From Ampullaceana balthica (lineage: Eukaryota; Mollusca; Gastropoda; Lymnaeidae): a stretch of 64,000 bases of DNA. The notes under the pieces are model-generated. The model worked only from the letters and a program-made list of their open reading frames with translations. It was not told the origin of the DNA and did not search any database. Made by a program: the position numbers and the translations under genes. Below, piece by piece: positions 22,846 through 33,950 of the stretch (position 1 is its first letter; the number at the start of each line of letters is the position of its first letter). The stretch spans positions 255,303-319,302 of the forward strand of contig CALYLW010001098.1 in NCBI GenBank assembly GCA_944989445.1, given 5' to 3'.

Positions 22846-23297
22846 AACAAACCCGTAAAAACAAAGTTTTTGACTATAAATCCATTATATATAAGTCATA
22901 ACTAACAGTATTGATTATTTTCAAACATTTACAGACTGACACCGAGTGATGTCCCTTGTCTTTAATAAATGTTTGTGGGATGTGAGGGGGTGTCGGCACG
23001 ACGGTCGGCGTCAACTCAAACCCACGTGGAAGTGGAAGAAAAAATCAATAACAAACAGTGAATTTGAATTACATACCTCATATAAGGATAAACTAAAAAT
23101 GCATTAATTTAATTACGGTACGATCGATCGATCTGAAATTTTGATACGATGCATTGTTAGGTGAGTCGGGTCCGTGTGCCAAATTTCAGCTCGATCGGAT
23201 CACTGGAAGTGGGTCATTTTCAACTTTTCTTTTTCCGACCGCCCAGCCCAAGACAGAGATGATGAGATGATGAGACGGCCGCGAAGTTAATATAAGG

Positions 23298-25164
23298 CAG
23301 TGGTTCCTAACCTTTTGGGGTCCATGCACCCCTTTAGATGCCCCAAAAAGTTCATGCACCCCTTCGTGAAACTTGCAGAAAATGCATAATAAACTATGTT
23401 TATTTTAGGAACACAACATTTGACCAATATGCAACAGGGAATTTAGTGAGAGATCTGCTACTTCTTATGATCAATCAGCGATTTAAATTTGGGGACTGTT
23501 TTGGACAAAGCAACTCTCATGTCATCCTCTGCATTCAACTTATTCCTTTCCTTGGTTTTAATCTTCAAAGGTGTAGAGAATCCTGCTTCACAGAGATAGG
23601 TTGTGGCAAATGGAAGGAGAGTCAGTACTGCCCTCTTGGCTAGTTGTGGGTAGGAATCTAGCTGGGTGCAGCAAAATTCAATCAAGGTATTGCAACTGAA
23701 GGCACTCCTCGGTACTTCTCTGGTTCTCAAATCAATCAGGTCATCTTTAGCAAAGTCACTGTCATCAATGTTGTCCAAGTCACAGAGAAAAGGATTGCGA
23801 GTCCAAAGATCTTTCCTAGCAATGTCCTGACAGAAATGCCCATCAAAGGACCTTTGCAATGTTGAAAGATGCTCTGAAATTTCCCCTTTGATGTTTGTCA
23901 GGCAGTGATCCCTCAGTGCTTCCTTCTGCACCAGATATTACAACTTCATCCAAGAGTTGAAAGTTGGCCATGTTGGACTTTTCTAGTCGTCGTTGGAATA
24001 GTGGCACTTTGTTAAGAAAGGCTTGCACTCTCTCAGTAGCATCCATTACTGTCACATCAGGTCCTTGGAGAGATGTGTTCAACTCATTCAAGATGGAGAA
24101 GATGTCAGCCAGGTATGCCAAGTAATGAATGAAATTTGGACAGTCAAACTTGTCAGCAAGGTCACTCTCTTTTTCTTGCAAGAAAATGGCAAGCTCCACT
24201 ATCAGTTCTACTAACCGAGAAAGTATCCGTCCCCTGGACAACCAGCTCACCTCAGTGTGGTAGAGCAGAACTTCATTCTCAGAGCTCACCTCCTGACAGA
24301 ACAACTTGAAGAGGCGGTGGTTCAAGGCATGTGAGCGGATAAAATTTACAACTTGGACTGCAGTAGAAAGAACTGACTTCAAGGTTGGGGTAGAGTTTTG
24401 CATGCCAGGGTGCCTGACGATGAAGAATACAGTGTGTAGTGACAATATCTGGAACTTCTTTCTTTACCAGTGCTGAAAATCCTGACTTATTACCGAGCAT
24501 GGAGGGAGCACACCTGTGCAAATTGAAGAAATTCTTGAAGTCCAGTCAAACTGGTTTTCAATGAAGCATGCCCTGACTAGCTGCATCACATCAGCAGCTT
24601 TGGTAGTAGCTAGGAGTGGCTTACAAAAGAGAAATTCCTCCTTCAGCAATCCACTGAAAACATATCTCAGAAATACAAGAATCTGACTGCTACATCAGTG
24701 GATTCATCCAGCTGCATGCTAAATGGAAAAGAACTGCTTCTCATCTCGCACAAGACTTGATCCAGAATGTCTGCAGCCATGCCACTAATCCTGGAATGAA
24801 TAGTGTCATTGGACAAAGGAACTTTCTCAACCTGCTTCCTCTGCTGGTGATCACACATCCGTTCCACCATCTCCAGAGCACAAGGCTTCACCGAAGGTCT
24901 CCAATGTCGTGGGGCTTCTTGTTCTTTGCAATAAAATATGCAACCTTGAATTATGCACCAAGTGCAGATTTCTGTGACAAAGAAAATTCAAGCTTGGGCA
25001 AGGTACCTGAGGTCAAGAAGCGAGCTCTTTTCTGCTTGAAGACCCCAACACTGTCCTAGGAATTGGATGGATGGACTTTCTCAAAGTGCTCTCGTAGTCT
25101 TATCAGGCTTCATGTTGTCATTGCACAGGATTTTTCCACAGTGAAAGCACTGAGGCTTTTGTGT

Positions 25165-25199
<35 letters not shown>

Positions 25200-25819
25200 T
25201 TATTTATTAACGATTTTGAGGGGGTGATGACAATCGGAACGTCGTACCAGTCACAGGCAACTTTTTAACTGACGAAGTTAATGTTTCTAATGACCGGAAT
25301 TGGATGCTCAACTCAAGATTTTAGGTTTCAATGACGAATAATGGCTTACAATTAACGTTTTTAAGACCTTTGCAGCGTACAGAGCAATAAAAGTGAAGGA
25401 TAAAAAATCCCAACGTTTACATCCGCTCAAAACAGTTAGAGGGTCACCAGAAGAGATATATGTGACGCATTTGATGACAAAATTAAAATATTATTAGAAA
25501 ACTGTGACGTAAAACAGGAAATTCCGAAGAACACGTAGCGCGAACCGTTCATTTTGTGAAAGTTTTTCTGTCAATTTTCGACATGCGCAGAACGATGTGC
25601 GAACGAGTAAAAAAAAAGTTGTATATGGGCGCCCTTTGACGCGGCATGACTTGCTTATGGTTTACATTTTCAGATTATCAGTTTTTCTTTCTTTTTTTTT
25701 CTTTTTCTTTTTTTCCCTTCCTCTTTTTCTTTTTTTCTTTCTCTGAATGGTTCATGCACCCCCTGGAACCTGCTCATGCACCCCTTGGGGGTGCATGCAC
25801 CACTGGTTAGGAACCCCTG
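23298..25819 (-). mobile_element. hAT element with complete ends and 8-bp target duplication
   Basis: The left end is CAGTGGTTCCTAACC and the right end is GGTTAGGAACCCCTG, with ATATAAGG duplicated at 23290-23297 and 25820-25827. Subterminal copies of TCATGCACCCC lie at both ends. At 2522 bp it is close to the size of an autonomous hAT element and includes most of a transposase gene on the minus strand. It lies within Helentron-like unit 2, so it is younger than that unit. A CT microsatellite (25169-25194) and a long polypyrimidine tract (25680-25745) lie upstream of the gene. Confidence 0.9.
23458..25161 (-). pseudogene. hAT transposase with BED finger (ZBED5-like), frameshifted
   Basis: Translation order on the minus strand: BED zinc finger at about 25161-25080 (KPQCFHCGKILCNDNMKP, then after a one-base shift EHFEKVH), MERMC and SMQLDESTDVA-type core near 24720, CTGVLPPCSV and TTHCILHRQ near 24440-24500, EVSWLSRGRILSRL near 24235, FIHYLAYLADIFSILNELN near 24090, and the dimerisation end LTLLPFATTYLCEAGFS near 23610 running to the stop at 23458. 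The domain set and order are those of hAT transposases related to ZBED5/SCAND3. At least four frame breaks separate the parts. Apart from these it is fairly complete, so the loss of function is recent compared with the other hAT relics here. Confidence 0.85.
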
Positions 25820-25833
25820 ATATAAGGGATTTA

Positions 25834-26306
25834 ATAAAACAAACCCGTAAAAACAAAGTTTTTGACTATAAATCCCTTATATATGAGACATAACTAACAG
25901 TATTGATTATTTTCAAAGACTACAAACAGTGACAGACTGACACCGAGTAATGTCCCTTGTCTTTAATAAATGGGGGTGGGACGTGATGGGGTGTCGTCAC
26001 GACGGTCGGCGTCAACTCAAACTCACGTGGAAGTGGAAGAAAAAAACAACAACAAACCGTGAATTTGAATTACATACGTTAGATAAGGATAAATTAAAAA
26101 TGCATTTTTTTAATTACGGTACAATCGATCGATCTGAAATTTTGATACGATGCATTGTTAGGTGAGTCGGGTCCGTGTGCCAAATTTCAGCTCGATCGGA
26201 TTACTGGAAGTGGGTCATTTTTGACCTTTCTTTTTCCGCCCGCCCGCCCAAGACAGAGATGATGAGATGATGAGACGGCCGCGAAGTTAATATAAGGGAT
26301 TTAAAA
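25834..26306 (-). mobile_element. Helentron-like element, unit 3 of the trimer
   Basis: Same order of blocks as unit 2: ACAAACCCGTAAAAAC, stem-loop, AAATCCCTTATATATGAG, GGTGTCGTCACGACGGTC, CAATCGATCGATC, GGGTCCGTGTGCC, then AATATAAGGGATTTAAA. It joins the older repeat at AATGACATCATTTTCC, exactly where the uninterrupted copy at 31945 continues. Confidence 0.75.
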
Positions 26307-26452
26307 ATGACATCATTTTCCTAATTTGGATAATAAATAGGTTTCAATTTCTTAATTGACATAATTAAATTCACTAATTACTTAATGACCACGCATTATT
26401 AACATAAACAAATACCGCGCGCGCTTCTGTAAGATCAAAGGTTACCTATGAC
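26307..26452 (+). repeat. Older repeat, second piece
   Basis: AATGACATCATTTTCCTAATTT to GGTTACCTATGA aligns with 31948-32093. It is cut at CCTATGA by the hAT-type insertion that follows and resumes at 28260. Confidence 0.7.
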
Positions 26453-28259
26453 TAGTGGCGTAACGAGAGGAGTGCAAGGGGGGGCCGATGCTCAGGGTGG
26501 CACTTTTTTAGGGGCGGTAAATTTATAGTCCTTAATTAGCTTGAAAGAAAAACAACTAAGAGAAAGCGGAGCTCTTTTATAAAAATAAAATAAAAACCAA
26601 ATAAGAAATTGATAGAACTATCGTCCTAACACATGTAAACATTTTAGCTGCTAACACTTTAAATTTTAAACTCCATATTGGAAATAAATTCTTCTAATGC
26701 TTATGTAACTCAGCTGAAATACTGAGAGGCATGAGTTGTATGAGAACGTAACACTAAAATGCAGGTGATTTTATTTGATTCTTCAAATGTGACGGCTGCC
26801 CCAGTTGTAAAAGCAAACATTACTGTACCCTGTCAATTTCAAACAAGAGGCATTCAAAAGCTAATGCTAGGGTTAACACTTTGTTGGGGGCGGCAAATTA
26901 CTCGTTAAAAAGTTTCTAAAAAATAGCAAAAAATAATCTTTCTGGTAGTAGATACCATATATTTATTCAGTTGCATTCGAAAGCTCTCCATATATTTCAC
27001 ATAAGTTTCAACACGAATATCTGCGATGTGAAAAGATTGAAAATCAGAGAGCAGCTGAGAAGCTGCAAGGAAATCTGTTTAAATTTTGAAAACGTGTACT
27101 CTCTGGAACCATGTATTTTATGAAATCAATAATGCCCGAATTTATTAATAAACATTTAGTTCTAATAAAATGCTTTTCAGAGGTTACTCACAGATAACTC
27201 ATTGAATACTTACAGGTAGCTTTGAATTATTCTATTTTATCTGGAGATCTTATCAATGTATGTGAATCTTCCAGTCAAAATATGAGAGGTCAAATTCTGG
27301 GGATCAATGCGAATATGTAGTCGTGTTATGGAAAAAAAACAACAGTTGACGAAAAAGTTGTATTCTTGATAAGATTACGTTACTGTAGAAATTCGTGAGA
27401 GGCTTTGGCAGTTCCAGAATTTGTGAAACAGATATGAAACCAGCTAATCCACACAGCTTAAAGTTTGCCATTAAATTAGAGTATTAAAATATCACACATG
27501 ACATTGTCCAACTTGGATTATTTTCTCTCGCGGGGAAAAAATTAATGAATGAATTTAAGTAAAGTTTATTAAGATATTTTAGCTTGAAGTTACCCTGCCT
27601 AATACGCGGTGGTCGAGTGGCAGCGCACTGGACTGTCGTACCGATGTTCACGGGTTCGAATCCGTGTGAAGGCAAGGGTTTGTTCCCGGGGTCTAGGGCG
27701 TCCCTGAGTCACCCCGCTCCGAATGGGTACCTAACACTACATGTAGTTAGGCGGCTGGGTAATGCGTGGAACCCACAAAGCCGTGGCCTGTGAATGCTGC
27801 ATCACTTGCCAACAGATCATCTCTCATGGTCTGTGGACGCAACTATCTTCTGCATAGAAGGAGCGTCTGTATAGATAAGATAAGATAAGATAATATTAAT
27901 GATGGGTATTCTTTACAAATGTCAAAGTAATTCCAGTTGCGAGTGAAGCGTGTCTAACATTAAGTCAATGATAAATTTATTATGATCAACAATGCTATTT
28001 TGACCATCGAGCATGACATGGTTGTTAATACTGATACATAAAGATTGGGCAATGAGGAAAAATTGGAAACTTTTATTTTAATAAATAAATGAAGGCACTT
28101 CTATTAAAATGTAACATAAAAAAGTATGATTTATATTATTTATTCTTAATTTTTTAAAATGTATCTTCATTTTTTATAGTATCAACATATTTTTCCAGGG
28201 GAAGGGGGCGGCAGATCTGAGTTCTGCCCCGGGCGGAACATACCCACGCTACGCCTCTG
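26453..28259 (+). mobile_element. hAT-type element, CAGTGGCGTAGCG-ended family, copy 1
   Basis: Ends TAGTGGCGTAACGAGAGG and CCCACGCTACGCCTCTG. The flanking sequences CCTATGAC (26445-26452) and CCTATGAA (28260-28267) match at 7 of 8 bases and restore the contiguous sequence of the paralogue at 32087. Much of the interior aligns with 28403-31396, including CTCCATATT..GA.AT..ATTTCTTCT and CATTCGA...CTCC.TATATTTCACATAAG. Stops are frequent. The SINE at 27601-27893 is a later insertion. Confidence 0.7.
27601..27893 (+). mobile_element. tRNA-derived SINE, family 1, copy 1
   Basis: The head carries both RNA polymerase III promoter boxes: A box TGGTCGAGTGG at about 27610 and B box GGTTCGAATCC at about 27653. 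The body contains GGGTACCTAACACTAC and CAAAGCCGTGGCCTGTGAA. The end is GGACGC, CTTCTGCATAGAAGGAGCG, TCTGTA and a (GATAA)n tail. The ending is nearly identical to the 3' end of the LINE at 39930-40383. Complete copy; another lies at 56410-56692. Confidence 0.85.
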
Positions 28260-28402
28260 CCTATGAAGTCATGGGGTTGGACTAAAGCTATCTAATAACT
28301 AGTTCCGCTCGCACGGCACGTAGTTTAAAGGGAAGGGGGCCATTATAAGGCATCACTTATCCCCATTGATTTCATGCGACGAGTGGAAGGGAAGGGGCTG
28401 GT
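28260..28402 (+). repeat. Older repeat, third piece, and flank shared with 20030
   Basis: CCTATGAAGTCATGGGG continues the repeat cut at 26452. From 28280 the sequence (AACTAGTTCCGCTCGCACGG... TTTCATGCGACGAGTGGAAGG) matches 20036-20150. Confidence 0.6.
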
Positions 28403-29057
28403 CAGTAGCGTAGCGAGAGTGGGCCGAGGGGAGGGGGCAAATGCCCTCGTCGGCACTTTGCACGGGCGGGAAATTCCTCGTCGTTAATTTGCTTCAAAAA
28501 AGAATTTTAAAAGAAAGTGAATCTTTTTATCAAAATAAAATAAGAACGAATAAGAAATTGATAAAATAAATATTATAAAATGTGTACATGCTACAAATGC
28601 TAAAATGTGAAACTCCATATTCGATATAATTTCTTCTGATACTTATGATACTGAAGGATAAAATCAAGAGGCTTAAGTAGTATTAGAACGTGACACTGAT
28701 ATGCTGGCAACTTTAACTGATCCTTACCATTTGACAGCAGTTCATTTTGTAGAAGCGAAAGTGACTGTACACAATCGATTTCAAACATGAGCTAATAGAA
28801 TGCCCGATCCGTGGCAAAGTCCTCGTTTTTCATTAGCTTCTAAACATAGTTAAAATAATGTTTAGTAAAATAAAATAAAAGCCAAGGTAAAATTTAATTC
28901 AAGAAATGAAGAAATTATATAAAAATATGAGAACGTTCCAAAGGCCAAAACTTGAAACCACATAATAAATCTAAAGTTTGTTGATACTAATGCTAATGAA
29001 CTTAAAACATTTGGGCTGAAGTAGGATACAAAACCTGAGACTTATGCACTGGTAACT

Positions 29058-29312
29058 ATAATTTTGGCGGCTGGACAGCGAAGTCAATAGTGCGCTCGCC
29101 TCACAAGCTGAGGGGCGTGGGATTGATTCCACGTTAAAGCCACTATAAAAATGTTGATGAATGACTAACGTTAAGAAAGTCCTCCGCTGACCTGTAGAGG
29201 GATGGGCGCCGCCAGGTCTATCAAGCCCGAAAATGTGCTAATGGAAAAATTAACACCCCTACGACTACGGGGTTATAATGACCAAGAGGTTATGGGACTT
29301 TAATAAACAAAA
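29058..29312 (+). mobile_element. tRNA-derived SINE, family 2, copy 2
   Basis: Head GGCGGCTGGACAGCGAAG, arm GCGCTCGCCTCACAAGCTGA and B-box-like GGGATTGATTCC. The body has AAAGTCCTCCGCTGACCTG and CTAATGGAAAAATTAACA, and it ends TTATGGGACTTTAATAAA with an A-rich tail. It lies inside hAT-type copy 2. Confidence 0.75.
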
Positions 29313-29899
29313 ACAAAAAAAAACAATATATATATATAATTGATTAGATGTTGTCAGCTGCTCATCTTGATTGTTGAAGGAAAAACTGCTGTATCTTTTG
29401 CGTTCAAACAAACAATCAAAAAAATTTCAACGACATGAAAGAACTTAATTGATATAAATTACCCGTAGTTATAGATGATAATTTGCGATTAGTATAAGTG
29501 CAGCGAGATAGAGTGTCAAAATATTAACATTAACTTTTCAAATTAGAAACGGATCATACGCAAAAATAGAGACTAGACTTACAAATATGTGAATGATTTT
29601 AGCATAATTTAACAACTATAACAATTGTTTGCGTACTTAATAAATGGCTTATTCTCCTGAAGCATATTAAAAAAAAAGGATTTTGAATAAAAAAAAGCTA
29701 GTGAGCAAAATTGCGAATTTATTGCATACAAATTTGAGTTGCCATTGATGAATTAAGTGTTCAATATTAATAAAGATTTGCTAATAGAAGGAATCAGATA
29801 TCGGATTAAAAAATTGCCTATTAAAAAGAGAACACCAGTACATTGTTGTAAAAGAAACGAAATCAAAGGGGCATGAAGTTCTTGTTAGAATTTTTGACA

Positions 29900-30780
29900 T
29901 TATTAAATCCTGGAAAATAGATTTAGAATTTTTGAGGTCAGATGTGAGAAACAATTTAGTGTAAATATATACCAAATTCTGGATTTGATGACTCTGCTAG
30001 CAAATTGCGATCCCATGCTTCTAGAACATCGTGTGAATAGGGGGGGGGGAAAGCTTGTCACCTAAAAAGTGAATGACCTCATTACTGTTTTAGGATATAA
30101 AGTTCGCTAACAATCATCTTTCGTTTACAAGGTACCACAAATAATCCAATGCATTCGATATATCTCCTTATATTTCACATAAGGATCAAACAAGTCTCTT
30201 TGTGCGTCGTGAAAAAAAATGTGACCATTAGAATGGTACAAGTTATTGAATCTTTCAAAGAGTTCATTGAAACAAAAAATGAATCTGCTTACTACATTTC
30301 TGAAAAGATTTTTTTTAAAATTTAAGGCTGATTGTCTTAAAACTATGAACAATTTAGGCCCAAAGTGAGTTCATAATACATCATAGCTGTAGTGTATACA
30401 GGAGTTCAAGAAAGGCTCAAGGACAAAAATTTCAATGTAAAATTAGTACTTTGCTCAAACAGTTCATTAAACCTGATTTTTTCATATGTTGCTCCAACTT
30501 AAAAGAACTCTCTATTTCCGGTACGCTAGAAGACAATGATTCCCAAAATTATTTACAAACTTCTAGTGCTAATTCAACGCTATGTAGAGGCTACTCGCAG
30601 AGAAACGAATTGAATATTTAAAGGATGCTTTGACTTTTGCTAAGACTCTATGACTTAATTGAATCTTCCAACTAAGAACGAGAGAGCAATTTATTTAACG
30701 ATCAAAATGGAATGCGTAATCATGTAATGTAGAAAAAAAAAGTTGACGGTATAGTTCTATTCTTCATAAGATGAGGTTAC
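29900..30780 (+). pseudogene. Probable hAT transposase relic (TTF/ZMYM-type finger family)
   Basis: Scattered plus-strand peptides resemble the conserved middle of hAT proteins with TTF/MYM-type fingers: FEVRCEKQFS near 29933, LDLMTLLANCDPMLLEHRVN near 29980, then a VNDLITVLGYKVR-like run near 30070 and EYLKDALTFAKTL near 30615. Stops and frame changes interrupt every 10-40 residues, so the call rests on a few short matches recalled from the family. The homologous region in 26453-28259 is even more worn. Confidence 0.4.
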
Positions 30781-31396
30781 AGTAGAAATTCGTGTTGAGT
30801 TTTTGGCAATTACAGAACCGATTTTATTTTCGGAAACTAGCTAATCTACCTGAACTTGAAATGTTGCCTTTAAATTATAGTATTACAGTTTTACAAAATC
30901 TTGCATAAAATTTTCAAGCAAGGACTCTTTTACCTCACGGGTAAAAATAAATGAATTAATTTATTCAAGCCCACTTCATTTGTACAAGGTTATTAAGATA
31001 TGTAGTGTTAAATGTATACCATCCAATATTATATATTAATAAGGAATATTCCTTACAACTGCCATACATAAAGCTAGGTGCGAGAGAAGCCTTTCTAAAA
31101 TTAAGTGAATAACAATTGAATTATAATCAACAATGCTACTTTCGCTGTTGATGATGATACTGGTGACAATATTGATACATCTAAGATTGTGTCATGAGGT
31201 AAAACAGAAAAAATTTCATTTTCAATCTATAAATGACAGCTCTTCTTTTTATTCAGAAAACTGTATGGCGTCCTAATTGTCAATTTCTAATTAAAATACT
31301 TTATGTTTTAACAGCACTACATATTGTTTTGGGGTGGGGGGGAGGGGGCAAATCTGGGTTTTTTCCGTGGCGGCACATATACTTGCTACGCCGCTG

Positions 31397-31763
31397 TAGC
31401 TGGTATAAGGCATGCATTATACCCCTTGATTTCATTCGACTGGTTATTTGACAGAGTGTAAATTATGTCTCTGTATATAAAGTCGTGTTTGTGGGTTCGA
31501 ATATTTTCAGATATTAGCAAAGACGTTGATTTGTTAACACCAATTTACCGATGTTTTCTTTAAATTATCGGAATTTCATAAGGAATATACTCTCATCTTG
31601 TGTGTTTCGAGTTCAATGTTCAATGTTATCCGAATAGATTATCTTAGTATATTACTTGATTTTATTTAGCACCGTTGTCAAATTTTTTTAGGCTGCAAAT
31701 GTGTTTACAATTTTTGATGACATCATTACATAAACATCTCCAAACTCTCAGCCACCAAAACAA
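31397..31763. repeat. Repeat with an inverted partner at 39405-39690
   Basis: Bases 31445-31600, with TGTCTCTGTATATAAAGTCG, GTTTGTGGGTTCGA, CAGATATTAGCAAAG, TTTGTTAACAC and GATGTTTTCTTTAAA, match the complement of 39405-39690, where the sequence has about 130 extra bases. The remaining bases are AT-rich. Confidence 0.55.
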
Positions 31764-32110
31764 ACATTACTATTGACATATTTTGGAAAAAAAGGGAAAT
31801 AACTTTGTCATTTAAATACTTAATCAATTACACGCTTATTGCCCCTTAAGCTCAAAATATACCACACCAAAAGAACACCCATGACACGGTTCCCCCACCC
31901 ACGAATTATCATGTCGTATAACCACATGACACTCATAACAAATGACATCATTATCCTAATTTTGATAATTAATATATTCAATTACTTTATTGACATAATT
32001 AAGTACAAGAAATAGTTAATTAACACGTCTTATTAACATAATTAATTACAGCTCGAGCGTTGCCGGTAAGGTCAAACGTCACCTATGATGTCATGGGGTG
32101 ACCACCACCA
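31764..32110 (+). repeat. Uninterrupted copy of the older repeat (empty site)
   Basis: This copy runs without a break through CATGACACTCATAACAAATG and CACCTATGATGTCATGGGG, the two points at which the copy at 22160-28270 is split by the Helentron-like trimer and by hAT-type copy 1. It thus serves as the pre-insertion reference for both. Class of the repeat itself not recognised. Confidence 0.7.
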
Positions 32111-32387
32111 AAATCCTAACCGTTTGAACCCTTCCTAACTACTGTTATGTTCCCTCTTTAAGTTTAAAAAAAATTGGACTATGAATGAACTGCCTAAATG
32201 TTATCGTCAATTATATTTCAAATATTTTAAAAAAATAATAATTATTTAAAATAAGTAATTATAATAAATTTATATCGTTGCTGATATCTTTGCATCTGTG
32301 AGTCGTCGTTTGTAACTGCACACCTATCCACTTTGTGACCAGTTAGTTAACAATTGAGTAAGATAAAAAAGAGTACCAAAATTATAC
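32111..32387. other. AT-rich stretch, possible intron start
   Basis: If the exon call at 32388-32586 is correct, this is the beginning of its downstream intron on the minus strand (donor GGTATAATT). Nothing else recognised. Confidence 0.3.
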
Positions 32388-32586
32388 CAGATATCTGGTC
32401 CATCTGATCACTGTCCGTCACGATATCATGATGGCGTAGCTGCTGTAGCGGGACAAACTCACACGGTTTATGACTTCTCTTCAGGACAACCAGCTGGTTC
32501 CTGTAAAGTGAATTGTCTCCCTTTACACCGTAAAATAACACAAGACAACATTGCGCGTGGAGGCTACTTCTTGGCATCAGTACCAT
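32388..32586 (-). CDS. Candidate first coding exon of an unidentified host gene
   Basis: On the minus strand an ATG in good context (GGCGATGG) opens a frame of 66 codons plus one base, to a potential splice donor CTG/GTATAATT. The peptide is mixed and protein-like, with KGDNSLYRNQLVVLKRSHKP and EFVPLQQLRHHDIV. Just after the donor the translated sequence turns into AT-driven hydrophobic residues and stops, as an intron would. The segment is clearly less AT-rich than its flanks and belongs to none of the repeat families found here. I do not recognise the protein family. The following exons were not found on the minus strand and may lie under the minisatellite side or outside the window. A chance open frame remains possible. 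Confidence 0.4.
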
Positions 32587-33950
32587 CGCCGAAATTGCCG
32601 GAACTTTCGTTGTATTAAAGTCATAGAGACACCACTTTTGAACTCAGTGTTTTCTTCTCTGTGATTGGTTGCCGTTCAATCTATCAGGGGACTGTACTTC
32701 AGTCAGCAAGCTTGGGAGTCACTCAGTTCAGACATTAGACCATATGAACATCCATCACGAGCCAGTTGTCTGAAACTGAACAGTTAAACATAGGCAGCGC
32801 TTTTTGAGTTATTCAAATAGAACTCTTTTGTAAACGTTTAATAAAACTTCCATAATGTATTAGCTTTATAATTAACCTTCTCTCTACGTCCAGACGTTAA
32901 AAACTGTATCTTATCACTAAGCAAGGCATTATTGGACAAAGAGGAGTTAAATTGTGCACACCAAAGAAATACTTTAGATTGTTTAAGTGTACATTTTACT
33001 ATTTATAAAAGTTTGTTTAAAATGTAATGTTTATTGATTTAATGCTAAGAATAAATCTCTTGAATGCACACTTAACTTTTTGGCATCTCTGGTATCTTAC
33101 ACCAGTGGATTCAATATCTCACAAAAAACTGAACATTGCCAGGTATAGAGTAGCGCCAGTCTTTTGTGGCATTTCTTTTTTTTTGATCATCTGCTGTCAG
33201 CTCTGTTTACTCCTTTAGGTATAGATTATTTGTTTAACTAAGCTGAAATCATTGCAAATTTTTCCAAATATCCTGCTTGAACGTTTTCAGTGGGTAGTTC
33301 ATTCTTCTTTATTTCTTTTTTTCTGAACACCAGCAAATCCAATTTTCACACTCAAATCTAAATTTGATATCAAGATTACTGTGTAACGTCACAAAATTTG
33401 GGAGCCATGGAATTACCGCAACATAACCAATTTAGCGCAATATTAATGAATCGCAACTTAAAGGGATCTATTGATGCGTTATAAAAATATAATTAATCTA
33501 AATTATTCGATTAATTAATTAAAATTAACCCCGATTAATCGAAAGAAAGTTTTTAATTTTTTATATACCACACATTAGCAAAATCCGGTAACTGTTTTTG
33601 TTTTTAACTTTAAATATTTGTTTTCCTTTCAAATACATTTTACAAAAAAAAAGTATGAAAATAAATATATAAAACTAATAGCTGACATAAGAATGATCAT
33701 TTAGAGAAGAAAGGTGGGATCAACGGGATAATTTATTAACAATAAAAAGGTCACCACATAATGTGTTACAGATTTATTTGGCTAATTAAACGTTTATCAT
33801 GACTAAGTCAAATAACCAATTTAAAGGCATGTTTTGACGGGAAATCTCTCAGGAATGATTGCAATACAGATACTCACAACTATAACAAAAACTTTAAAAA
33901 AATAACATAATAAAACTTTTTTAGACAAATATTGTAATCTACACTAAACA
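32587..33950. other. Possible 5' leader/promoter side of the candidate exon, then AT-rich DNA
   Basis: Bases 32587-32800 are of mixed composition and lead into the candidate exon on the minus strand. No TATA-like element can be singled out. From 33480 to 33560 there is a TTAATCGATTAA-rich piece like the ends of the TAGGGCTG hAT family. The remainder is AT-rich with no recognised feature. Confidence 0.35.

Larger units (their letters stand above)
22846..25833 (-). mobile_element. Helentron-like element, unit 2, interrupted by a hAT insertion
   Basis: Bases 22846-23297 and 25828-25833 make a complete unit. The terminal AATATAAGGGATTTAA is split after ATATAAGG by the 2.5-kb hAT element at 23298-25819, which duplicated those 8 bases. 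Internal features are the GATCGATCGATC block, TTTGATACGATGCATTGTTAGG, GGGTCCGTGTGCC and ATGATGAGATGATGAG. Confidence 0.75.
28403..31396 (+). mobile_element. hAT-type element, CAGTGGCGTAGCG-ended family, copy 2
   Basis: Ends CAGTAGCGTAGCGAGAG and CTTGCTACGCCGCTG. Flanks GGGCTGGT and TAGCTGGT match at 6 of 8 bases, a worn target duplication. At almost 3 kb it is the fuller copy of the family at 26453-28259. It contains a transposase relic (about 29900-30780) and a SINE (29058-29312). A G-rich block follows the left end, and another precedes the right end. Confidence 0.65.

Noticed and set aside
22717..22905. Short open frames inside the Helentron-like units
   Set aside because: They are not conserved in frame between copies of the repeat.
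25169..25745. Promoter elements of the hAT transposase in the CT and polypyrimidine tracts
   Set aside because: The position upstream of the gene is suggestive, but simple repeats alone do not support a promoter call.
27601..27680. Functional tRNA gene
   Set aside because: Good A and B boxes, but no acceptor stem closure, and it is followed by a SINE body and tail.
32388..32586. Extending the candidate exon to the stop near 32347
   Set aside because: The last residues after the GGTATAATT donor are AT-driven and unlike the rest of the peptide, so a splice donor is the more economical reading.
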